DNA of 64,000 bases. Source: Arthrobacter sp. YN. Its GTDB lineage: Bacteria > Actinomycetota > Actinomycetes > Actinomycetales > Micrococcaceae. The position numbers were made by a program, and so were the translations under genes. The stretch lies in assembly GCF_002224285.1 (NCBI RefSeq), contig NZ_CP022436.1:1860001-1924000 (forward strand), written 5' to 3'. Shown piece after piece: positions 57,550 through 64,000 of this stretch. Positions within the stretch are counted from its first letter, which is position 1, and each line of letters opens with the position of its first letter. The notes under the pieces were generated by a model. That model was not told where the DNA came from and ran no database searches. It saw only the letters and a list, made by a program, of their open reading frames with translations.

Positions 57550-58281
57550 GGAAAAGGGACACGGGCTTCCCGCTCCGTGGACCAAAGTGTGGAGCCGCCC
57601 CGTCGGGTGGTTCCTGGACCACGTCATGTACCGGACCGTCGTGACGGGCAAAGGCAACGTTCCCGCCGGTGGGCCGGTGATTTTCGCCGCGAACCATATC
57701 AGCTTCCTCGATGGGCCCGTGATGTTCGGAGCCTCCCCGCGGCCCATGCACATCCTCGTTAAGAAAGAGATGTTCAGGGGCTTCCTTGGATCTGTCCTGC
57801 GGGGCTCCGGACAGATTCCGGTGGACCGTTCGGGGGATCGTGCCGCCCTGCATCTCGGCAAGCAACTGCTCGACGACGGCCGTTGCGTCGGGATTCTTCC
57901 GGAAGGCACACGGGGAGCGGTGCAGCCGACAACATCAGCAACGGGGTTGCCTGGCTTGCCATCAACTCCGGAGCAACAGTCATACCGGTCGCCATTCTCG
58001 GAACCCGCCAGGGCGACGAGCACCGCGACCATATCCCCAAACCACGCCGCAAGCTCCACGTGAGCTTCGGCGAACCCATCACGGTGAAGCGCCGGAAGGG
58101 CGAACCGGGGCGTGTTTCAATGGACAGGGCGGCTGCGGAAATCCGTGAAGCCCTGGCCGACCACGTCCAGGATGCCATCCGGGCCACAGGCCAGGGCCTT
58201 CCCCAGGATCCTGCGCCCGGAGAATCCACTCCGCAGCACCGCCATACAGCAGTAGCCGGGACGCCGGCAGACCACCCCTAA
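57539..58281 (+). pseudogene. plsC: 1-acyl-sn-glycerol-3-phosphate acyltransferase, broken by a frameshift
   Basis: The first frame (57539-about 57913) encodes a normal N-terminus with NHISFLDGP (acyltransferase HX4D motif) and the PEGTRG glycerophosphate motif, then runs into 49 unrelated residues and stops at 58063. The second frame continues the family directly: SGAADNISNGVAWLAINSGA from 57916, then VIPVAILGT and KLHVSFGEPITV, to a stop at 58281. Adding one G to the run GGGG at 57912-57915 restores a single frame of about 247 residues. So the gene is inactivated, the base was missed in sequencing, or the frame is recovered during translation. Wild-type function is phosphatidic acid synthesis. 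It overlaps cmk by 11 nt and precedes der. Confidence 0.88.
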
Positions 58282-58291
58282 GGAAAGTGCA

Positions 58292-59842
58292 ATGAGCGAT
58301 ACGACTCAAAAATCCGGCCTCCACGGAGCCGGCGACGACGAATACACGCCCACCGGCACCGACCAGGTGGCTGAAAACCTGGCTGCCCTGGACGATGACG
58401 AGGCCGAGCTCCGCGCGGCCACCCTCCGGGCCGGCCTGGACGACTACGATCTCGACGACGAAGATGCCGCTCTTCTCAGCGGTGAGTACGGCGACGAAGG
58501 CGATGAAGGTCCCCTCAAGCTGGACCCAGTCCTGGCCATCATCGGCCGCCCGAACGTGGGCAAGTCCACGTTGGTCAACCGCATCCTGGGCCGGCGCGAA
58601 GCCGTTGTTGAGGACACCCCGGGCGTTACCCGCGACCGCGTCATGTACTCGGCCCGCTGGAATGGCCGCAACTTCACCTTGGTTGATACCGGTGGATGGG
58701 AGCACGATGCCAAGGGCATCCACGCCCGCGTAGCCGAGCAGGCCGAGATGGCCGTTGAGCTTGCTGACGCCGTTCTCTTTGTGGTGGATTCCGCCGTTGG
58801 CGCCACGGCCACGGACGAGGGCGTCATGAAGATGCTGCGCAAGAGCAAGAAGCCGGTCATCATGGTGGCCAACAAGGTGGACGACTTCGCACAGGAAGCT
58901 GACTCGGCAACGCTGTGGGGCTTGGGCTTCGGCGAACCGTACCCGGTATCGGCACTGCACGGACGTGGCGTTGCCGACCTCCTGGACCACGTCATGGATA
59001 CCCTTCCCGAGTTCTCCCTGGTGGAAGGCGTTGAGCGCTCCGGCGGTCCGCGCCGTATCGCCTTGATCGGCCGCCCGAACGTTGGCAAGTCCTCGCTGCT
59101 GAACAAGCTTGCAGGCTCTGAGCGCGTCGTGGTGGATCCGCTGGCCGGGACCACGCGTGACCCTGTAGACGAATTCATCGAACTTGGCGACCGCACCTGG
59201 CGTTTCGTGGACACCGCAGGTATCCGCCGCCGCCAGCACATGGCCCAGGGCGCCGATTTCTACGCTTCCCTGCGGACGCAGGCCGCGCTCGAAAAGGCGG
59301 AGGTCGCCGTCGTGCTTCTTGCCGTCGATGAGGTCCTCAGCGAGCAGGATGTCCGCATCCTCCAGCTGGCCATTGAATCCGGCCGTGCGTTGGTCCTCGC
59401 CTTCAACAAGTGGGACCTGCTGGACGACGAACGCCGCCGCTACCTGGAACGCGAAATCGAGCAGGACCTGGCGCACGTTGAGTGGGCGCCCCGCGTCAAC
59501 ATCTCCGCCAAGACCGGCTGGCACAAGGACCGCCTGGTTCCTGCCCTGGACATCGCACTGGAGAGCTGGGACCGCCGCATCCCCACGGGGCGCCTCAACG
59601 CGTTCCTGGGCGAGCTCGTCGCTGCGCACCCGCACCCGGTCCGGGGTGGCAAGCAGCCCCGCATCCTCTTCGGCACCCAGGCTTCCAGCCGCCCGCCGAA
59701 GTTCGTGCTCTTCACCACCGGGTTCCTGGATCCCGGATACCGTCGCTTCATCACGCGTCGCCTCCGCGAGACGTTCGGCTTTGAGGGCACGCCCATCGAG
59801 GTCAACATGCGCGTCCGCGAGAAGCGTGGCAAGAAGCGCTAA
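58292..59842 (+). CDS. der: Ribosome biogenesis GTPase Der (EngA)
   Basis: 516 residues. Two tandem GTPase domains: first P-loop GRPNVGKST at 85-93, second GRPNVGKSS at 260-268, each with DTxG and NKxD motifs (DTGG, NKVD; DTAG, NKWD), then the KH-like C-terminal domain ending REKRGKKR. An acidic 75-residue N-terminal extension is added, as is common in actinobacteria. It acts in 50S assembly. AAGGAAAG precedes ATG 58292. Confidence 0.97.
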   Translation: MSDTTQKSGLHGAGDDEYTPTGTDQVAENLAALDDDEAELRAATLRAGLDDYDLDDEDAALLSGEYGDEGDEGPLKLDPVLAIIGRPNVGKSTLVNRILGRREAVVEDTPGVTRDRVMYSARWNGRNFTLVDTGGWEHDAKGIHARVAEQAEMAVELADAVLFVVDSAVGATATDEGVMKMLRKSKKPVIMVANKVDDFAQEADSATLWGLGFGEPYPVSALHGRGVADLLDHVMDTLPEFSLVEGVERSGGPRRIALIGRPNVGKSSLLNKLAGSERVVVDPLAGTTRDPVDEFIELGDRTWRFVDTAGIRRRQHMAQGADFYASLRTQAALEKAEVAVVLLAVDEVLSEQDVRILQLAIESGRALVLAFNKWDLLDDERRRYLEREIEQDLAHVEWAPRVNISAKTGWHKDRLVPALDIALESWDRRIPTGRLNAFLGELVAAHPHPVRGGKQPRILFGTQASSRPPKFVLFTTGFLDPGYRRFITRRLRETFGFEGTPIEVNMRVREKRGKKR

Positions 59843-59983
59843 GTGAGACGGGCATCACAGCCGGGATTGGCTGTGATGGCGTCTCCGACCTCCAACTTCG
59901 TGTAAGCTTTTGGAGGTGGTTCGGCCGGACTGCTTAGGTGGGACTCTTCGGAGGAAAACTTAGGCGGAGAACGGTGGAACCAG

Positions 59984-60057
<74 letters not shown>

Positions 60058-60062
60058 CAATG

Positions 60063-60106
60063 AAGGACCGGAATCACGCGGAAACGCGGGATTCCGGTCC
60101 TTTTTT
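60063..60106 (+). terminator. Terminator after tRNA-Pro
   Basis: AAGGACCGGAATC and GATTCCGGTCCTT, then a run of T. The classic form, 5 bp after the tRNA. Confidence 0.93.
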
Positions 60107-60173
60107 GTGTCCGGCTTTGTTCGTTTCACCCGGCGTTCAGCGTCGGGTGAAACGAAGGAAGGGCGGGGTAAAG

Positions 60174-60620
60174 CTAAACCCTCTGCAGCGCGCCGAGTGC
60201 CCGCACCAACGGTTCAAGCTCCGGCACGGATTCGGCGGCTTCAAGGGCGGAGGCCAGCGTCTCATCATGTACAGGCTTGGCGTCCTCGAGCAGCTTCTGG
60301 CCGGTCACTGTGAGCTCGGTGTAGATGCCACGGCGGTCGTCGGCGCACAGGATGCGGGTGAGCAGTCCGCGGTCCTCCAGGCGGTTGACCAGGCGGGTGG
60401 TGGCACTGCTGGAAAGGGCAGTGGCGCGGGCCAGTTGCTGCATCCGCATATGCCAGCCGTCCTGGCGGCTCAGGGCATCCAACACCGTGTACTCCACTAC
60501 CGACAGGTCGCTTGAGGCCTGGAGTGCCTTCTCCAGTTCCGCCTCGATGCTTCCGTGCAGGGCGGCAAGGGTCCGCCAACCCTGCGCCCGTACTTCTACG
60601 GCGTCATCCTTGATGCCCAT
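60174..60620 (-). CDS. MarR-family transcriptional regulator
   Basis: 148 residues, winged helix with LSVVEYTVLDALS (39-51), MQQLARATALSSSATTRLVN and the wing RGLLTRILCADDRRGIY with the conserved DxR. It is divergent from an MFS exporter, the usual MarR arrangement, and probably represses both genes by binding the AGTTG/CAACT elements in the gap. Its ligand is unknown. Confidence 0.9.
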   Translation of the reverse strand: MGIKDDAVEVRAQGWRTLAALHGSIEAELEKALQASSDLSVVEYTVLDALSRQDGWHMRMQQLARATALSSSATTRLVNRLEDRGLLTRILCADDRRGIYTELTVTGQKLLEDAKPVHDETLASALEAAESVPELEPLVRALGALQRV

Positions 60621-60669
60621 GTTTGCTGTGCTCCTGACTTGATGTCGTGTAGATAGAGACGCCGGAAAC

Positions 60670-60725
60670 TAGTTGTTTGCGCAAGTATCTAGCGTGTGCA
60701 ACTATATATAGAGCGTCTGCAACTA
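60670..60725. promoter_or_regulatory. MarR operator candidates
   Basis: An imperfect palindrome TAGTTG-N6-CAAGTA at 60670-60687, and two direct copies of GCAACTA at 60698-60704 and 60719-60725, 21 bp apart. The half-site CAACTA is common to all. TATATA and TATATT beside the direct copies are possible -10 elements for the exporter gene. Confidence 0.55.
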
Positions 60726-60790
60726 TATTCTACGGTTCCTGGCGGCGCACTTCCACTTCACGCGGGAACCAACCATCTAAGGAGCTCCAC

Positions 60791-61999
60791 ATGCCCGCAG
60801 GGTTGATTGCCCTTGCCCTCGGCGGATTCGGCATCGGACTGACCGAATTCGTGATCATGGGCCTCTTGCCCGAGGTTGCCGCCGATTTCCAGGTCAGCGA
60901 GGCTTCGGCCGGCTGGTTCATCTCCGGCTATGCCCTCAGCGTCACGGTGGGGGCCCTCCTGGTCACCGCCGCCGTCACCAGGCTGCCGCGCAAGCCTGTT
61001 CTCATTGGCCTCCTCGTTCTGTTCATTGCGGGCAACTTCCTGTCCGCCATCGCCGACAGCTATACGGCAATGCTCCTGGGACGCATTGTCGCCGCGCTCT
61101 GCCACGGCGCCTTCTTCGGCATCGGTTCGGTGGTGGCGGCCAGCCTGGTTCCGGCCCACAAGAAAGCCGGAGCCATCGCCATCATGTTCACAGGCCTCAC
61201 CGCCGCGAATGTCCTGGGGGTGCCGTTCGGAACCTTGCTCGGCCAGAACTTTGGCTGGCGTTCAACGTTTTGGGCCATCACCATCATTGGTGTGATCGCC
61301 CTGGTGGGAATCGCACTGATGGTTCCCAAGGCTTCCACTGAGCCCACCAAGGGACTGCGCAGTGAACTCGGTGCCTTCAAGTCCGGCCAGGTGTGGCTTT
61401 CGATTACCGTGACCGTTCTCGGATTCGGGGGCATGTTCGGTGCCTTTACGTACATCGCGTTTACGCTGACGGAAGTATCCGGATTCGAGTCCGGGGCTGT
61501 GCCATGGCTCCTGGTGCTCTTCGGCGGCGGCCTGTTTGCTGGCAACTTCCTGGGCGGCAAGGCTGCCGACAAGGCCCTCGACACCTCACTCATTGCCATC
61601 CTCGCCGGGCTCGTCGTAGTGCTGGTCTTCTTTGCGCTTACAGCGTCCAGCAGTATCGCCACACTGGTATCCCTTGCGCTGATGGGCGGCTTTGGGTTCG
61701 CCACAGTTCCAGGTCTCCAGATGCGGGTCATGCACTTCGCGTCTACTGCACCTACGCTGGCGTCCGGCGCAAACATCGGGGCCTTCAACCTGGGTAACGC
61801 GCTCGGAGCGTGGCTGGGCGGCGTGACCATCACCGCTGGCCTCGGCTACACCTCGCCCATCTGGGCCGGTGCCGGCATTACCGTCGCTGCGTTGCTCGTC
61901 ATGGTCTTTGCTGCCGCTGCCGCAAGGCGCGGGGGAGTTGCGGCAGTTGCTGCAACGCCCGACGTCGAACGCGAGCCACGCGGGGCCACCGTCGCCTGA
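60791..61999 (+). CDS. MFS exporter (DHA1 family, AraJ-like)
   Basis: 402 residues from ATG 60791 with AAGGAG upstream. Twelve hydrophobic segments; the N-terminus GLIALALGGFGIGLTEFVIM and the GRIVAALCHGAFFGIGSVVA block in helix 4-5 are typical of AraJ/NepI-type drug or sugar efflux permeases. The 38 extra codons upstream cover the operator region and are not coding. Regulated by the divergent MarR protein. Substrate unknown. Confidence 0.9.
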   Translation: MPAGLIALALGGFGIGLTEFVIMGLLPEVAADFQVSEASAGWFISGYALSVTVGALLVTAAVTRLPRKPVLIGLLVLFIAGNFLSAIADSYTAMLLGRIVAALCHGAFFGIGSVVAASLVPAHKKAGAIAIMFTGLTAANVLGVPFGTLLGQNFGWRSTFWAITIIGVIALVGIALMVPKASTEPTKGLRSELGAFKSGQVWLSITVTVLGFGGMFGAFTYIAFTLTEVSGFESGAVPWLLVLFGGGLFAGNFLGGKAADKALDTSLIAILAGLVVVLVFFALTASSSIATLVSLALMGGFGFATVPGLQMRVMHFASTAPTLASGANIGAFNLGNALGAWLGGVTITAGLGYTSPIWAGAGITVAALLVMVFAAAAARRGGVAAVAATPDVEREPRGATVA

Positions 62000-62018
62000 C
62001 GTGTGCCGACGCCAAAAG

Positions 62019-62050
62019 AAGCCCGCCACGGATTGTTCCGTGGCGGGCTT
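62019..62050. terminator. Bidirectional terminator after the exporter gene
   Basis: AAGCCCGCCACGG and CCGTGGCGGGCTT around attgtt, between convergent genes. Confidence 0.88.
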
Positions 62051-62067
62051 CGTGTTCTGTGGGTGAC

Positions 62068-62649
62068 CTAGGCGCTTGGCGCGGGTCCCTGCGTCTCCGC
62101 TGCTGCGGTTTTCGCCGCCTTGACGCGCTGGTTCTCCGCCTGCTTCAGCGCCTTCATTTGTTTGCCCCGCCGCCGCCAAAGAGCCCACAGGACTGTGACG
62201 GCGATGAAGACCACCACTGCTGCAATGGCAGAAACGGCAGTCCAGGTTGTAAAGAAGCCGGCGTCCACGCTCAACGTCCGCTGGCCTGCGTGGGCTGATT
62301 CCGTGGTTCCAAAGGCAATGCCGGCCGTCAGGAGGTTCGGGGTGGCGATGGCAACTGCTACCAGGAGAATGGCGATCTTCCACGGCCAGGCGACTGCCTT
62401 GCGGGTGGCTTGCCAGGCCACAAGGAGGGGAATGAAGGTGAAAACAAAACCGTAGAACATGCCCACCAGGACACTGGCTCCGAGATCCCGCTTGATCTGA
62501 CCGGCAATGACATCGGACCACCAGCGGGGGAGAATGGCCCCCAGGATAAAGTAGGCGGCCACTGCGGCAAGCAATGCCACCAGTATCAGGATTATTTTGA
62601 CGCCCCAATTGCGCTTTTTCCGAGCTGGCACTTGTGCTTGTTCAGTCAT
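62068..62649 (-). CDS. Membrane protein of unknown function
   Basis: 193 residues. Basic N-terminus (ARKKRNWG), then four membrane helices at about 16-42, 58-80, 88-112 and 132-158, and a Lys/Arg/Ala-rich cytoplasmic tail. The stretch ILPRWWSDVIAGQIKRDLGASVLVG, here cited in part, separates helices 1 and 2. No family function is recognised. It is divergent from gcvH. Confidence 0.75.
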   Translation of the reverse strand: MTEQAQVPARKKRNWGVKIILILVALLAAVAAYFILGAILPRWWSDVIAGQIKRDLGASVLVGMFYGFVFTFIPLLVAWQATRKAVAWPWKIAILLVAVAIATPNLLTAGIAFGTTESAHAGQRTLSVDAGFFTTWTAVSAIAAVVVFIAVTVLWALWRRRGKQMKALKQAENQRVKAAKTAAAETQGPAPSA

Positions 62650-62673
62650 GGGTCAATCATGGCAGAGACCCCC

Positions 62674-62701
62674 TTGGGCGCAGGGGAAATGTGCCTATAC
62701 T
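62674..62701 (+). promoter_or_regulatory. gcvH promoter
   Basis: TTGGGC at 62674-62679, a 16-bp spacer, and TATACT at 62696-62701. It leaves a leader of about 60 bases before GTG 62767; I see no glycine riboswitch, for which the leader is too short. Confidence 0.5.
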
Positions 62702-62766
62702 TTCAGCGGTGGCCACCAGTGCGGGCCGCCGTCGAGGTTCGTCATTGTCCCGATGAAAGGCCACCC

Positions 62767-63153
62767 GTGAGCAATATTCCAGAAGATCTTTCCTATACCG
62801 CGGAGCACGAATGGGTTACCGCTCCCGATGCCGAAGGCGTTGTGCGGATTGGTATAACCGACTTTGCGCAGGATGCCCTGGGTGACGTCGTCTACGCCCA
62901 GATGCCTGAGCCCGGGACAAAGGTCACCGGCAATGAGGTGGTGGGGGAAGTTGAGTCCACCAAGAGCGTCAGCGACATCTATGCCCCGGTGAGCGGCGAG
63001 GTCATTAATCGCAATGACGCGTTGGACACCGATCCTGCACTGATTAACTCGGATCCATACGGTGAAGGGTGGCTCATTGAGGTCAAGCTCGCAGAAGCAG
63101 ATGCAGTGGATTCCCTGCTCAGTGCATCAGAGTACGAACAACAGGTAGGCTAA
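62767..63153 (+). CDS. gcvH: Glycine cleavage system H protein
   Basis: 128 residues from GTG 62767, with AAAGG upstream. Lipoyl attachment is at Lys66 in GEVESTKSVSDIY; the N-terminus (LSYTAEHEWV) is typical. It shuttles the aminomethyl group between the P, T and L proteins. The genes for P, T and L are not in the window. Its position before garA matches M. tuberculosis (Rv1826-Rv1827). Confidence 0.97.
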   Translation: MSNIPEDLSYTAEHEWVTAPDAEGVVRIGITDFAQDALGDVVYAQMPEPGTKVTGNEVVGEVESTKSVSDIYAPVSGEVINRNDALDTDPALINSDPYGEGWLIEVKLAEADAVDSLLSASEYEQQVG

Positions 63154-63161
63154 AGTTATCT

Positions 63162-63209
63162 GGCCCGCCAGGCTGAATTTCCTTAGCGGGAAAAGCGCGA
63201 CGGCGGGCC
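63162..63209 (+). terminator. GC-rich inverted repeat after gcvH
   Basis: GGCCCGCC and GGCGGGCC are 32 bp apart, starting 9 bp after the gcvH stop. The large loop makes terminator function uncertain. Confidence 0.35.
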
Positions 63210-63291
63210 AGCAACCGATTTGCCCGGCGGTACCGGGATGCGGAAGTGGCTGGCAGGTTTTTGAACTGCCGGCAGATGAGGAGGAAATTCC

Positions 63292-63768
63292 ATGGTTGGC
63301 GGCGAACAGAATCAAGCCAATGTCGGGAACGGCGCGGAGGAACAGCCTACGTCGGAGACCACCTCCATCAGCATCACGCCAACGTGGGACGAGCCAAGCA
63401 TCGCCCCCAAGTTGGCCCCTGAAGAGCGCGCATCCGTGGAAGCACTTCCGCCCAACTCGGCTTTGCTCATTGCCCACAGCGGGCCCAACGCCGGAGCGCG
63501 GTTCCTTTTGGATGCGGACACCACCACTGCGGGCCGGCACCCGGACGCGGACATCTTCCTGGATGACGTCACGGTGTCCCGCAAGCACGTCCAGTTCCTT
63601 CGCACGGCGTCAGGCTTCGAACTGGTGGACATGGGCAGCCTCAACGGTACATATGTCAACCACGACCGCGTTGACCGCGTGCACCTGAAGAGTGGCAACG
63701 AGGTACAGATCGGCAAGTTCCGGTTGACCTACTACCTGAGCCCTGTCCGCGCAGCAGGCCAAGTCTGA
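63292..63768 (+). CDS. garA: FHA-domain metabolic regulator GarA/OdhI
   Basis: 158 residues, GGAGGAAATTCC before the ATG. N-terminal phosphorylation motif ETTS at 22-25, target of Ser/Thr kinases (PknB/PknG in mycobacteria); C-terminal FHA domain with AGRHPDADI, SRKHVQF and GSLNGTYVN. Unphosphorylated GarA binds and inhibits 2-oxoglutarate dehydrogenase and glutamate dehydrogenase. The motif and domain are both intact, so the switch should work. Followed by a MerR gene as in mycobacteria. Confidence 0.94.
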   Translation: MVGGEQNQANVGNGAEEQPTSETTSISITPTWDEPSIAPKLAPEERASVEALPPNSALLIAHSGPNAGARFLLDADTTTAGRHPDADIFLDDVTVSRKHVQFLRTASGFELVDMGSLNGTYVNHDRVDRVHLKSGNEVQIGKFRLTYYLSPVRAAGQV

Positions 63769-63782
63769 CGGGGTACCTGCCT

Positions 63783-64000
63783 GTGGCTATCGCCCAGCCG
63801 GACCGCCGCGGACCGCAGGTCCTGAACATTGGGGAAGTCCTCGCCCAGTTGAGTGACGACTTCCCTGGAATGACTGCGTCGAAGATCCGTTTCCTGGAGG
63901 AAAAGGGACTCATCAATCCCCAGCGGACCGCTGCAGGCTACAGACAGTATGCGGACAGTGACGTCGAGCGCCTCCGGTTCGTCCTGGCACTGCAGCGCGA
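63783..64000 (+). CDS. MerR-family regulator, 5' part only
   Basis: 72 codons visible; the gene runs off the window. The reading NIGEVLAQLSDDFPGMTASK, then IRFLEEKGLINPQRT and GYRQYADSDVERLRF, is the MerR winged helix. By position (after garA) it corresponds to Rv1828 of M. tuberculosis. GTG 63783 is the likely start, 14 bp after garA. Effector domain not seen. Confidence 0.85.
   Translation, partial: MAIAQPDRRGPQVLNIGEVLAQLSDDFPGMTASKIRFLEEKGLINPQRTAAGYRQYADSDVERLRFVLALQR

Noticed and set aside
62702..62766. Glycine riboswitch before gcvH
   Set aside because: The leader is only about 60 bases, too short for the aptamer, and shows no conserved core.

Overview
The window comes from a high-GC Gram-positive actinobacterium, most likely Arthrobacter/Paenarthrobacter (Micrococcaceae). 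The grounds are GC-rich codon usage, many GTG starts, a 16S gene that looks like Arthrobacter, the actinobacterial insertion in the 23S gene, and a gene order that, from memory, parallels the Mycobacterium tuberculosis chromosome from about Rv1652 to Rv1713 (arg cluster, mpg, tyrS, TPR gene, HAD phosphatase, tlyA, nadK, recN, pyrG, Nudix, xerD, parA-like, scpA, scpB, rluB, cmk, der) and then gcvH, garA and a MerR gene. It is mostly stable chromosomal core with a few accessory islands. I found no prophage, insertion sequence, CRISPR array or integrated plasmid.

Layout. 1-6244 (minus strand): a one-module membrane peptide synthetase of the Pls/PosA type, a quinone oxidoreductase and a fatty-acid desaturase. 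6359-15196: arginine biosynthesis cluster argCJBDFRGH with ARG-box-like sites over the argC promoter. 15205-22055: mycothiol-type enzyme, a 32-bp tandem repeat array, divergent Ada-AlkA and Mpg repair glycosylases, a HelD/HelR RNA-polymerase-recycling ATPase and tyrS. 22108-28357: a large hairpin, further 32-bp repeats, a tract almost without A on the plus strand, rrn promoters, then 16S-23S-5S with no spacer tRNA. 28653-39064: a repeat-rich TPR-like protein, HAD phosphatase, small protein, TlyA, NAD kinase, RecN, CTP synthase, Nudix hydrolase and XerD. 39113-40492: membrane protein and a second Nudix hydrolase, divergent. 40508-44870: 2-methylcitrate cycle operon (gntR-prpD-prpB-prpC, minus strand) for propionate. 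44872-51706: methyltransferase, large LuxR regulator, and a CitA/CitB-type two-component system divergent from a dicarboxylate symporter. 51895-59842: ParA-like ATPase, ScpA, ScpB, RluB, TyrA, Cmk, a frameshifted PlsC and Der. 59984-64000: tRNA-Pro(GGG), MarR/MFS divergent pair, membrane protein, GcvH, GarA and the start of a MerR regulator.

How the genes work together. The arg cluster encodes the route from N-acetylglutamyl phosphate to arginine (ArgJ recycling the acetyl group) and its own repressor. The prp genes turn propionyl-CoA and oxaloacetate into succinate and pyruvate under a FadR-type GntR regulator with two identical palindromes. ParA/ScpA/ScpB/XerD serve chromosome segregation, TlyA/RluB/Der serve ribosome maturation, and Ada-AlkA/Mpg/RecN serve DNA repair. 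GarA and GcvH touch central nitrogen and carbon metabolism.

Most interesting points: (1) the synthetase at 29-3985, whose hand-read specificity code resembles lysine-activating domains and suggests a cationic isopeptide homopolymer; (2) a 32-bp intergenic repeat family at two loci, one beside a 74-bp hairpin upstream of the rRNA operon; (3) a nearly A-free plus-strand tract abutting the rRNA promoter; (4) a protein with nine copies of an Arg/Asp-rich module in 180-bp tandem repeats; (5) eight genes with a TANNNT hexamer ending 6-7 nt before the start codon, which suggests leaderless mRNAs; (6) a single-base frameshift inside plsC.
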